Of a stretch of 60,000 bases of DNA, positions 27,873-38,095 are shown piece by piece. The notes below the pieces were generated by a model that did no database searches, had not been told where the DNA came from, and saw only the letters and a list, made by a program, of their open reading frames with translations. The DNA is taken from contig NC_092673.1 of assembly GCF_964355755.1 (NCBI RefSeq), positions 21,273,001 through 21,333,000 of the forward strand. The letters run 5' to 3'. Positions within the stretch are counted from its first letter, which is position 1. Each line of letters begins with the position of its first letter. The position numbers and the translations under genes are program-made. This DNA comes from Antedon mediterranea. Its lineage: Eukaryota; Echinodermata; Crinoidea; Comatulida; Antedonidae.

Positions 27873-28095
27873 TCAAATGGGCGAGCGGTTAAGGCAGGGG
27901 CTCCATTTATGTTTACCGTCCGTATGGCAAAGGTTCGAGGCCGACTCGCTTCTAGTTCTGGTGGTGGAACAAGTCTTCTCGGACAAGGACTATAGACTAT
28001 AAACCGTTAGGTTCATGTGTATACCCATGTATAACTCGTGGTCACTTTAAAGAACCTAGACGAGTTAGGGGATTATACCTTTTTAGCTTATTTCC
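27873..28095 (+). mobile_element. tRNA-derived SINE (family F1), near full length
   Basis: The head contains a box-A-like gggcgagcggttaaggc and, after about 40 bp, a box-B-like aaggttcgaggcc, the internal RNA polymerase III promoter layout of a tRNA. The body continues with 'ggaacaagtcttctcgga', 'actataaaccgt', 'cactttaaagaacctaga' and 'cgagttaggggattatacc'. The body matches the copies at 12470..12665 (-) and 37890..38095 (+). Confidence 0.75.
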
Positions 28096-29181
28096 ATTCA
28101 TTTAGATTTAGGCCTAGGCTACACTGATGAAAAACTGGTAGATCCATACCGTGTGCATAAAATTGTTTCTTATAAGCATTTAAGTAATACTTGAGGCCTA
28201 TTAGCATACGTATACCACCAATTTTCGTATTCACAATCATAATAGTATTTTTAGTTTATTTTTATAGAAAATATATTTTCGTTCCATTAAATTATTGAAT
28301 CGAACCAGATATTTGCTGATAAACTTAGAAAGCTATTCCCAACCATTCGTGTTATTTTACTACATTATAAAAATACAAATTATTGGTCCATTACACAAAA
28401 TGTTACATTACGATATTGTGCTCAATAATATCGTGTGTTATTCTGGCGGTAATGGCTTGTAATCTATTGCTAACATTATTCCCACTGTGATACGTAATAA
28501 ATCTAACCAGTATTGCTAAAAATAGAACAATGCATTGACGGTGATGACGTAGATCTGCTTATGAATAATTAATATTGATCATGACACAAGAGTATTGCAA
28601 TTGAACGTATAAATTGATGTCATATTCTCGCGTCGTGTTTCTATTTGAATGCCCTTGTTCTGTTTCTGCAGTTGATATAAATCCATTTTTAACTACCATC
28701 GAAAAAGAAGAAGAAAAAATATATAAATGTTAATATAGTGGAATTCTTAATTAACACTAAGAGTCGGTATTTGTGAGTTAATGTATACATTTTTCTATAC
28801 GATGTCTTCTTAATTTTGTTCTTTTTTGTGTAATTATTATCTTATTCATTTGCTTTGGATGTTGTAAGTATTATGATATCCCGAAATAAAAATGTGAACG
28901 AATGAATAGTTGATAGCCTACGGTCACGTCGGTCTATAGCGCATGATATCTTTTCTTTGGTCTGTTTACTATCATTATATGGAGCTTCTTGCACTGATAC
29001 TTAATCAATGTTGATGCTATAGCCTATACAAATGGTCCTTAAGTACAACGCCTGGTCCATGCTGGAGGAAAAATTGCATTGTTTTCGTTCATTCCTCCTA
29101 ATACATCCTGTCAAGTTCAAATATCTTATTCTGTTAAATCGCCCATCCTGTCCATTTTATGACGTTTACCAAAATATCCTG
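28096..29181. other. Intergenic DNA, no gene seen
   Basis: Plain AT-rich sequence. The frame at 29032..29220 ends inside the following minisatellite and is not supported. Confidence 0.45.
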
Positions 29182-29400
29182 TTGACCGTAAGGCACCTGG
29201 CTGCTCCAGGTACTGGTTGACCGTAAGATATACATCCAGGTCCTGGTTGACCGTAAGGTACCTGATTGCTCCAGGTCCTGGATGACCGTAAGGCACCTGG
29301 TTGCAAAGGTCCTGGTTGACCGTAGGGTATACCTCCAGATCCTGGTTGACCGTACGGTATACCTTCTGGTCCTGGTTGACCATAAGGTACCTGGTTCATA
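29182..29400 (-). repeat. Minisatellite with PYGQPG-coding units, frame broken
   Basis: Nearly seven units of 30, 34 or 35 bp each start (plus strand) with ttgaccgtaaggta or a close variant. On the minus strand the 30-bp units encode a ten-residue period such as PGSGGIPYGQ, opening with MNQVPYGQPGPE. The 34- and 35-bp units shift the frame, so no single frame carries the motif through. It may be the decayed repeat region of a Gly/Pro/Tyr/Gln-rich protein or a minisatellite that only looks coding. I see no flanking exon. Confidence 0.7.
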
Positions 29401-30820
29401 ATATTTTCGTTCGGTTTTGATCTCGGTTTCCTGTTGGATCTCTGTCCAGTGACGTTAATTTATCTCATGACGTCATCAATGTGTAAAATACTGAACATAC
29501 CGATTTATTTTTAATCAAAATCATAAATTATGTATTATTACTAAATACATGGAGAAGTAAGTTATATTTCTCCATGCTAAATACGATGTAATTTGTATAT
29601 TGTTTAAATTACTGTACAACGTTAGAAACAATCGGAACATTTCTATTGTCCTGTTGGAAAATGGCCTATTGTATAAATCAATTACGTTTGTGTGTGATGT
29701 GAGTTTTGACCCAGTGACCTTGTTCAAATTAAATGTAGGTCTACTAGTGGTTTTCCTCTCAGTAGTCAAGGTTACTAATATAACTCTGCCAAAAGCCTCG
29801 AATTCTCGGAAACACGTTCACATGCTTTCCAGCTCGTGTCGTCACAACATGACCCGGTAATGTGACGAAACGAGGTAACCTGAGGAATAGAATCATATTG
29901 TTTACATTCAAATTGTGCACCTCTGCCCCTCTGACTTCAGCTACGTTTACACTTCATCACTTGTTGTAATACAGTGGATATGAATTCTATAAAGTTATTA
30001 CTTAGGCCTTGGCAAATAGATATTATGATGATGTCAATTGGTAATTCAAGCAAGGAGTTATTTAATTGTTTGAGCACACCGAATTCACGATTACTGACAA
30101 AAGACGAACTCTCAGCTCATGAACATTTTAATCTGAATCATATGCACAAACCAGAGAGATGTAAATTTTATATATTTTACATCTCCCTGCACAAACATAC
30201 AAACAAAAATTTACAGTGTTTACAAAAAAGTAGTACTGATATATGTCTATAAGATAAGTCTGTTGTCACATGATCACAATACGCACCATTGCGGACACAA
30301 TCTTAAACAATTTAATAAACGCAACATCAAGCAAAACAGTAGTTAGGTTCAAACAGCAGTATAACAACAATATTATAATATAAATACGATAATTCGAATT
30401 GTTAATAATTTACAATTGGAGACCGAGAAAACAACATCACCGTTAGTGCGTTATTAAAATATGTGACGTCATTCCCGATTAATTAATTCTCAAAGAGCGA
30501 GCGTCACACAGCGCGTTGACAATAGCTACTTCTACGTTTGACATCGATTCAAGGATCAATTATCGAGTAAGCCATATCATAGATCTAACTATACGTTGGT
30601 CTGGTAAATAAAAGCAAGTCATTGCACGTATCCGAGAATACATTGCTTATTTACTCAACATGACATGAATGATCAATTCTAGTTGTTTCACAGATGGTTC
30701 TGTTCACATAGTAATTACGTCATAGTATAGTCTGTTTTTAATTCATAACAAAATGCGATCAGTGCATGCTACTGTATTTCATGATAATACTTGCTTACTA
30801 ATAATGTAGTGGAGTTGTAT
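29401..30820. other. Intergenic DNA, no gene seen
   Basis: Contains isolated perfect CRE octamers TGACGTCA at 29468-29475 and 30464-30471, which alone do not define a promoter. A short hairpin near 30157-30185 pairs 'ggagatgtaaatttta' with 'tattttacatctccc'. Open frames here lack motifs or splice context. Confidence 0.45.
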
Positions 30821-30890
30821 ATTGGTGGTTAACGTGCTTGTCTTCCAATCCCAAGATCCGTGGTTCAATCCTGACCTACTGTAGTTTTTT
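30821..30890 (+). mobile_element. tRNA-like SINE head, degenerate
   Basis: A box-A-like ttggtggttaacgtgc and a box-B-like gtggttcaatcctgacc lie about 30 bp apart, as in a tRNA. The acceptor-stem strands pair at only four or five of seven positions and the anticodon stem does not form well, so I read it as a SINE head and not a working tRNA gene. The SINE body was not recognised. Confidence 0.45.
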
Positions 30891-31868
30891 TAACTCACGA
30901 CTCTTTCAACTCCACTCCCTAATCCTCAAATGACACTTAGGGAGTATAAAATAGTGTATCCATCCTGTAATCGGCGAATTTGTACTCGCTGTTGGATGCG
31001 TATGAAATAAATACACGTGCGGGATATTTCGATCGATGATATTGTTATGATACTTCCCCTACCCGTAGTATGCATATTAAAGCAATACAAATATGTTAAT
31101 TTGACAATAAAATCATTTTTTGAAAACCTAGCTCCACACACAGCCACGTTTGATTCAATCATTATTTTTAAATAGTTTTTACTAACTTTGTGGTTGATAG
31201 GGCCTAGTTGTGGTTTGAGCTCATCACATATCGTGGTCCTGATCTAGTATGTAGGCCTACTTTTTATCAAATAAATATTACCATAAGTTACGACGTTCAC
31301 ACATAATAGAGAGAATTATAGCTTATACATCGGTAATTTTTTACCAAACAATGTTTGTACACCGTACATATTATACAAAACAACGACTCTAATGCAGGAA
31401 CTTTTTGTTCTTTCAGATGAACAACAAGAAGTATGTGTGTATTACTAACATATGCCTACCAAGGGAAGAGTGAAATTACACCTGGCCTACCTAAACATGG
31501 ATTTTTAAGATGACACGTGAAACAGTGCAATGAAATATCAAACCGTTTTGCCAGCCTAATCCAGCAAGCTAACATAACTTTCAACCAATGACGAGTAGGC
31601 AACAGGTAGGCTATAACGGTATAATTCAGTAAAATAACATAAATGCTTGCACTTAATAACAGGCTGGTGTACAAGACCCAGTTCTGGTCACGGTTCTGGT
31701 TCCGTTTTATGTTACAGCAGTAATGTGGGTGTGGGTTAGGGGATGTGTATCAGGTTAACCTACCAGCACTCAGACGCAGTGCTTCGTTCAGCTGCAATAG
31801 GGAGTATCACACTTACAACTAGGAATGTTTTTGGTGATTGTGACATTATATATTTTTCTTTCTTCCAG
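30891..31868. other. Intergenic DNA or intron, no gene seen
   Basis: If the exon at 31869 is real, part of this stretch would be its upstream intron. I could not identify an upstream coding exon in it. Confidence 0.35.
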
Positions 31869-32147
31869 CATCAGGAATGGAATTCACGTTATTTTGGTAT
31901 AGCATGCAGAGATACCGTACACGTAGACGTACCTAATCGGAAAAGAAGGCGTCTGAATGGTTCTATACTTTTCAACGATGTTTTTTTACCGAGTCAAGAA
32001 AAAATAAATCATCATAAATGTTATGGTGGAATTGAGTTGAGAGATGGTGTCAAATATCGTATTATGAGACACGTTCGGCGTTCCATATTCGATCCACTGA
32101 CGCGTACTAACTTTTGGCGTTCTTACAAATCAAATATATACTTATAA
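31869..32147 (+). CDS. Candidate terminal coding exon of an unknown gene
   Basis: A strong acceptor (tttttctttcttccag) is followed by an open frame of 92 codons ending in TAA at 32145-32147. The frame stays open for 134 codons upstream to an ATG at 31743, unusual for this AT-rich DNA. The translation has mixed, protein-like composition with a basic RKRRR patch about 24 residues in and a C-terminal part rich in Arg, Tyr, Phe and Asn. There is no signal peptide, transmembrane segment or domain I recognise. It could be the last exon of a gene whose other exons I cannot see, or a chance frame. Confidence 0.3.
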   Translation, partial: HQEWNSRYFGIACRDTVHVDVPNRKRRRLNGSILFNDVFLPSQEKINHHKCYGGIELRDGVKYRIMRHVRRSIFDPLTRTNFWRSYKSNIYL

Positions 32148-33284
32148 TTCAAGTCAGGTGATGTATCCCGTCCCCGGGGTTTCTTTTAATACGCTCCCCG
32201 CGCAATACATTACTACCAGGGGCTGCGGATAACGTCAGTGTTCATGTGTTTTTTATTCAGACTTGCAGCTGATGATTATGGACTAGTACGAGTTGGTACG
32301 GTTGCCTACACTTTAAAGCATTAAGTAGACTGATGTAATAACTCCGAACAATGATTAAGGAATAGCATTTTGTATAGTAAACACTTGATATAAAAAAGCA
32401 CTTTTTGTAACATCCTGCTGAATAAAAAAAAACATAAGTAGAATAATACTATTTTGTAGTGTTGTAAACCACAACCACTGTGTTTTATATTTATTGTTTT
32501 ATACATAATAGGAAACGAGGTCGGAGAAACCCCTATCAAATAGGGAATTTGCCACTCTACTATCAAGTTCTTAAATCTATTCCGTTTTGCGTCACTAGAA
32601 CTAATGTAATAAGGTAACCTTGATCGGACGACACCGTTTTACAAAATTTAATAATACACTTAACACTCACAATGAAGTTTGATTTACGATATGTGTACCT
32701 CCAAGCTGTTTATTATTCGTTGAGCGTTTTACAGTAGGCATATTCTAGTTGGTATATAAGTTGTCAAACCACAATTGAATACCGAAAGTGATGACGACAC
32801 AACTTTGTGAAGACCAGGGCAGTTGGTATGTTCTCACGTTTGTGTGGTTTTGTTAGTGGCCTAGAACAAGTTAGTGTTTGGATTATACAGAGTTATTGGA
32901 TTATCAACGTCAATAGACACATACAAAGTTGATGGTTGAACTTTTTATCGAGGGCCTAACGATATATTTCCGTAACAAGAGAGTCGTTAACAAACAATTT
33001 ATGAACTCTAGGCCTTATACATTGAATCTTTGATTATTTCTTGGCACGGTTAAATGAAAAGGTTTCCCCCTAAACATTTCCATGTGCTGGTTGTTTACAT
33101 AAATGAATGCTTAAAACATTTTATTAGCCTAGCGGAGGACCCCGTCGTTGCCTTTCTTTACCCATCAAACATTTGCTTGATCTAATATTAAAAGATTTGT
33201 ATGGAATCATTTGTTTTCATGTCTGGATAAGCTTTAACTTTACCGTTAAATATCTTACGCGTAGTGTACGCGTATTCGTATATG
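32148..33284. other. Intergenic DNA, no gene seen
   Basis: An aataaaa at about 32421 could serve as polyadenylation signal for the candidate exon upstream. No other feature is supported. Confidence 0.4.
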
Positions 33285-33471
33285 TAAAGCTCTGTCTACA
33301 CGATCAAAATAGCTTGACAACAAAGTCTTATCAAAAAGTTCGATAGTGTAGACAAGGCGGACTACACTATCAAACTTTGTGACAAAAAAAATGTGATGTG
33401 TCCATATATGGACATGATGATGTCATATCACTACCATATTTGGGCATATCTACCATATTTGAGCACATCCA
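33285..33471. mobile_element. MITE family A, compound copy
   Basis: Starts with taaagctctgtctacacgat. After about 60 bp it meets an inverse phrase (gatagtgtagacaaggc), then restarts as a second family A sequence ('actacactatcaaactttgt ... gtgatgtgtcc ... atttgggcatatc'). This looks like one copy inserted into or recombined with another. Right end missing. Confidence 0.6.
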
Positions 33472-34196
33472 CGTCGACACAAGTTTTATCCTTGTCGTGT
33501 AACTGTAAATTGGTATTTTGACTCTTGTTACTTGAAGTTTCTCATCTTAACATGGATGCATTATTCCTTTAAAAAAAGCCAACTTTGTGATAAATTCAAT
33601 ATTACATTCTACGCATATACACGCTAGATACATAACGGCGCCGTCTTTCGTTCCGTAAAACGGAACAAATGTGAATGGAGCTCTAGTCGCCGGTATCAAG
33701 GAAACTTTATCTAGTCCTGTTTATATAACCAGAACAATGCCTTGACTCGACACGCGATATGTTGATTTTACAATATTTTAAATTCCTCGGGCTAATTTTT
33801 GAGCCGGTTTTTGTCTTCATGCGTTTTAACAGCAAAAGTAAACAGCACAACACAATAGACGTAGTCGGTTGAATATCGGTTATTGTATTTTTTTTTATTC
33901 AACTTTATCGTTTGACGTCAATTTAAATCTAGAACGTTCTACATCATTAAGCAAATTCATCGTTCTGATGTATGAGTTTATTCTACAACAAACGAAACAA
34001 AAAATTATAAAGCTAACCAGTGTTAAGTTTTACACGCAAATATGTCTTCGGTAAGGACCAGAGGTCTCTTTCCATACAGGGTCAACGTCCTATATTCTCC
34101 TTGCAATTGGAATGGGTAGCATATGTACTTTTGTACCGGACCTCTTTCTGTTTCTTAAACCTACATATTGAGAACTACGCCTACCATTACTAGCCC
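33472..34196. other. Intergenic DNA, no gene seen
   Basis: A short perfect hairpin ccgttttacggaac-like palindrome sits near 33650. The sequence around it recurs loosely at 34700 ('cgaacaagtgtgaatg'), perhaps the two ends of an old element. No gene. Confidence 0.4.
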
Positions 34197-34204
34197 TTCG
34201 ACAC

Positions 34205-34397
34205 CAGTGGCGTAACGCAAAGGCCTGAAGCCCATGGCTTAGGAACCCTAAGTTGCCCGGCCAATGCTGAAGGCTTCGGGGTTTTTTTTAAAGCCTTTTT
34301 TTGACATATTTCAATACATGGGAACTGCTTGGGGGCCCCGATAAGCTCATGCCCTCTTGGATTTAGCCAGTGAGCGCTCATAGCCGTTACGCCACTG
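34205..34397. mobile_element. hAT-type MITE with perfect 8-bp target duplication
   Basis: The 193-bp element begins with cagtggcgtaacg and ends with its inverse cgttacgccactg. It is flanked by the identical octamer TTCGACAC at 34197-34204 and 34398-34405. An 8-bp duplication with CAGTGGCG-type ends is typical of hAT transposons. The interior has no transposase. A second member with its own intact 8-bp duplication lies at 49945..50117. The 71-codon minus-strand frame over this element is not a gene. Confidence 0.9.
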
Positions 34398-34405
34398 TTC
34401 GACAC

Positions 34406-35125
34406 ACTCTAAACTTTGACACACTCTTTAAGTTTAATCTTGGTTCTCATAAGGACGCAACGCATTACGTGACGCGCCACAATTCAGACGACCAATCATG
34501 TCGTGAGTGGGAACTTTCGGCATTCGTAATCGCCTCAACGTACCAAGGAGCAACAATTAAAATACAGAATTCTCAATCTTGCCAAAGTGTGCCAAATTGT
34601 CATTTCTTGAATAAAAGACTTCCGCATTACGAAACGGAAGATGTTTTGTTAAATAATAAAATCCAACAAAAAAAAATGAATTTCGGAGCCTTCTTCTCTT
34701 TTCGTTAAACCGAACAAGTGTGAATGCACCTTAATCCATGTTTTTCTAACTAGACGCATTATACACGCCCGTCAATAGTGAACAGTGATTCAAGATATCT
34801 ATTTATCAAACTAAAAATTAATCTCTAATTAATAATTGAATGCCAATTGAAAGGTTAACAGGCGGAAAACATTGTTACGAGATTACCAGTATTACTTCAT
34901 CCGGATACTACTCGCACCGTTATACAAAAACAACAATTCAAATTTAACATTCGGTCGGACCTACGCAAATACGCCACTTCGTACGATTAATTCTCGAGTT
35001 GGTAAATTATGTTTTTGTAGGTATAATACGCGGTGTAATATAAGTGGGGCTACTTCTCTATTTGCACAGATCAAGTAGGCCTACAAATTATACCAGGGAA
35101 TAGTAAAATTACATTCATGCTTTGT
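34406..35125. other. Intergenic DNA, no supported gene
   Basis: The 112-codon frame at 34370..34708 starts inside the hAT MITE and runs through sequence with a family-B-like phrase (ggacgcaacgcattacg), so I do not accept it as coding. Confidence 0.4.
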
Positions 35126-35312
35126 TCCCACTAGAGACGCAACACAACGACGTAACGCAACGTAAGTGATTTGACCAATTATAAGCGATGGATTTATCGG
35201 ACTGTCGCTTGTGATTGGTCAACTTGTTTGCGTTGCGCCTACGTCCTTGCGTTACGTCCTAGTGGGATGCGTTGCGCTTACGTCCTTGCGTTACGTCCTA
35301 GTGGGAACTAAG
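35126..35312. mobile_element. MITE-like palindromic element, family B
   Basis: Starts with tcccactagagacgcaac and ends with 'gcgttacgtcctagtggga', close inverse copies. The right end is tandemly repeated twice: a roughly 38-bp unit 'tgcgttgcgcttacgtcc...agtggga'. The middle carries 'gtgatttgaccaattataag' and its inverse 'gcttgtgattggtcaa', giving a long imperfect palindrome. It abuts a family D element on its right. Confidence 0.7.
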
Positions 35313-35470
35313 CTTAAAGGCAATTTACACAGAAGAGCGGTAACGGTAATAAAAATATAGAATCTATGTTATTCCTCATGACCACTTACACACAACGCTG
35401 GGCGTTTCCGCTCAGAATAAATACAGATTCTACGTGGGACAAAGTACGTGGGTTACCGCTTGTCTGTCCT
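35313..35470. mobile_element. MITE family D, right-truncated copy
   Basis: Matches the full copy at 48477..48676: 'ggcaatttacacagaagagc', 'ggtaacggtaataaaaatat', 'agaatctatgttattcct', 'aataaatacagattctac', 'gggttaccgcttgtctgtcc'. The outermost right end (gtgtaaattggcctta in the other copy) is lost. The frame at 35366..35557 is a by-product. Confidence 0.65.
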
Positions 35471-36947
35471 GGTTATACTGAATATATGAAGGGAAATGAG
35501 TTTGGCTGCACAAACCCTTGTATACGAGTAATGCTTTTGGAGGCTGTTAAACGATGAAGCTATTAATATGGTTGGATTCAAAGAATGAATTTCTCCGGGG
35601 AAGATTACGGAATACGTGGTACAATATAAGTTGATCCTCCTTCACTTGTATCCAACAATCTTATTTATGGACTTTATTTAGAAACGCCTCGTGTTTGTGT
35701 GATAATCTTTTGAAAAATGATACCGGTAGCTCATTGCAGGCAACAGTGCAAAACTTTACCAAGAATTCTAATAAGGTAATTACCAACAATAAGTGTTAGA
35801 TTTATCCTGATTTGTAATTTTTGTCTTTTTTGTTCTCATATAAAAAAAACCTAATCGTATTTTTGTAATCAATCAATCAATCAATCTCAATCATCTAAAT
35901 ACACAAACAAAGAGGAGTAAATCAAATTGAAGTAAGACGAATGAGACATCCAGGAAACCCAATGTGCTTGTGATACTGATAGGTAGGGGGCCCACAAAAA
36001 AAAAGAGTTACATTAAGATAATCAATAAATAAGTAAATAAATAAATAGCTCGTATAGACGAATAGACCATGACAGTGTCAATTATTACAGGAGACGCAAT
36101 ATTTTTCTCCTCGTATCGTAAAGTTACGGTACCAATTTTAGCTCTTACACCTCATAAACTGCCCATTCAATATTCGGTACGTGTAGACTATTTTATTGCG
36201 AAGACCGATCTCTCTCCAAGAGACACCATTAAGGGGAAACTTTGCTGTGTCATCCCGAAGGTTTCAACTTGGGGTTCTAATGTGCGTAATTAGAGCACAA
36301 ATCAGTGTCTCGTTTATACCCCAAATGCCAGCGTATACCAATGAAAATCGTTGACCTGAGGACGTGAACTTTATGGCTTTACCATAAGGGGTGTGACGTA
36401 GTCTTGAGTGTGATGACAATAAGCGCAATGCCAATGTACCATAATATTACAGTTGAACTGTTATACTGATCACCTCTGTAGTCAAGGACATACCTGATTT
36501 ATAGAGTTACTGATTTTATCGTTCCCTATTCATATTTATTTGGTTGGAAGGTCATAGAATATTACCCAACAAAATGATCCAACTGGGTTAACCTGATCTT
36601 AAAATGGTTTTACACACAAACCTGTGGACTTCTTAAATGCAACGTTTTGACGTACTTGCGTCGCGTGTTATGGGAACCATGGGTTAATGTAGGTCTACGA
36701 TATGTTACACAAAGTAATTATTAAATAATATATTGTTTTGGGGGGCTGGTGTGTGCCGGTTCCCTAGGTACCGATGATGATCCCAATCCCCATGTTACGA
36801 GCTAAGAGCTAAATTCGAGTATTTTCTAGTATTTCCTGGCTGATAAGGAAGGTTATAGCCTATTGTTCTAAAACAACATCGTATACATTTTATGTTTTTT
36901 ATCAACCGTTTAGATGGTTTATAATGGTTGTCGTATAATAAACTATC
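35471..36947. other. Intergenic DNA, no gene seen
   Basis: Contains short aatcaatcaatcaatc runs near 35870-35890 and an aaataaataaata patch near 36025-36045. No gene supported, including the frame at 36069..36293. Confidence 0.45.
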
Positions 36948-37382
36948 ATGGGCTTCTTCTTTTTTTAGTGCTCTTGGATGGGCTTCTTCTCGAGATGGGC
37001 TTCTTTTCGAGATGGGCTTCATTTCGAGAGTACTTTTGCAAACTGTAGAGGGGGGCTTCTTTTCGAAATGAATGCTGTAAATTTTGTGAATTTCTACTAC
37101 AATAATGTGACTTTTGAGACATTTTTTCAACCATGAAATTATTTTTAATATACCAATTAAAAAACAATATAAAAAGCAAAAAAAACAGTCCTATGATTCA
37201 CCGTCAAATACAATAATTTCGTCATCATCTCAATACAGTATGAGTAGTCTGTCTCGAAATGAAGCCCATACTATCTTGAAAAGAAGCCCAGGGGGCTTCA
37301 TTTCGAGATGGGCTTCTTTTCGAGAGTACTTTTGCAAACTGTAGAGGGGGGCTTATTTTCGAGATGGGCTTCTTTTCGAGGT
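36948..37382. repeat. Two clusters of a 'gggcttcttttcgagat' repeat
   Basis: Cluster one (about 36948-37075) and cluster two (about 37257-37382) are arrays of 17-18 bp words of the form gggcttcttttcgagat. Both share a longer identical block: 'cgagagtacttttgcaaact' followed by 'gtagaggggggctt'. Cluster two begins with the inverse word (gaaatgaagcccat, aaaagaagcccag), so part of the structure is inverted. All open frames on both strands here translate the repeat (Lys/Arg/Ser/Pro-rich peptides). Confidence 0.8.
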
Positions 37383-37889
37383 TACGGTATTACTTATGGT
37401 ATTACGAAGTCTATACGTCTACTTCGATCTTAAATATAATAGGCAATTATTACGCTGCTCGATTTGGAACAGGATTCGAACCAAAGTCTCTGGTTTATGC
37501 CCTATCGCGCGTTGTTGATGGATGTCAAACGACCTCAAATACTTATCAAACTTGAGATACCTTTGATGAGCCGACCGGGACCAACCAGACCAAATAATGC
37601 GTTTACATAATAGTAACTGGACTTTAACCAGCCCTTGACGAGTGAGTACATGTACTTAAGATTACAACAAGTGGTTCATGATAAAACAGTCGATAACATT
37701 ACATTTTATTGTGTTTTTGATATGTGTTTACGTCATCATAGACGTCAAACTTTTTATCTTATATATTTTTGTTACTAATTTCATAACTCTATGCTATTTA
37801 TTGCTAGTGTAAATGTTGTTCTGGTATTTTAAGATTGCACTCAAAGAACAATATATAACAGGTCATCAGCTGATTTCTATGAGTGACAT
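37383..37889. other. Intergenic DNA, no gene seen
   Basis: The word ggattcgaaccaaagtctct near 37470 has a box-B-like inverse (ggttcgaatcc on the minus strand), so a decayed tRNA-derived piece is possible. Nothing more can be said. Confidence 0.35.
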
Positions 37890-38095
37890 CGGCATGTTTA
37901 GTCTGATCAACCCCTACCCGATGAGAACCAAAACGAGGCTGTAATCAGCCAGAACAAGTGTCGGATAAGGACTATAAACCGTATGTCCAGTGTGTGACAC
38001 ATCTAGCCCATGTGCGCACTTTTTAAAGAAGCTAGTACATCTTTCGAGACGAGTAGGGGGTTACACAGCCACTGATCATAACTGGTCTTGAAGAG
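37890..38095 (+). mobile_element. tRNA-derived SINE (family F1), head missing or diverged
   Basis: Shares 'gaacaagtgtcggataagg', 'actataaaccgt', 'gcgcactttttaaagaagc', 'agtacatctttcgagacgag' and 'ccactgatcataactgg' with the other two copies. The box A/B head cannot be recognised. Confidence 0.65.

Noticed and set aside
30821-30890. A functional tRNA gene
   Set aside because: Box A and box B words are present but the acceptor and anticodon stems do not pair properly; a SINE head fits better.
34370-34708. 112-codon plus-strand frame
   Set aside because: It begins inside a hAT MITE with a clear target duplication and continues through repeat-like sequence with no motif.
36795-37344. Lys/Arg/Ser/Pro-rich open frames as a basic nuclear protein
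   Set aside because: They translate the 17-bp 'gggcttcttttcgagat' repeat on both strands.
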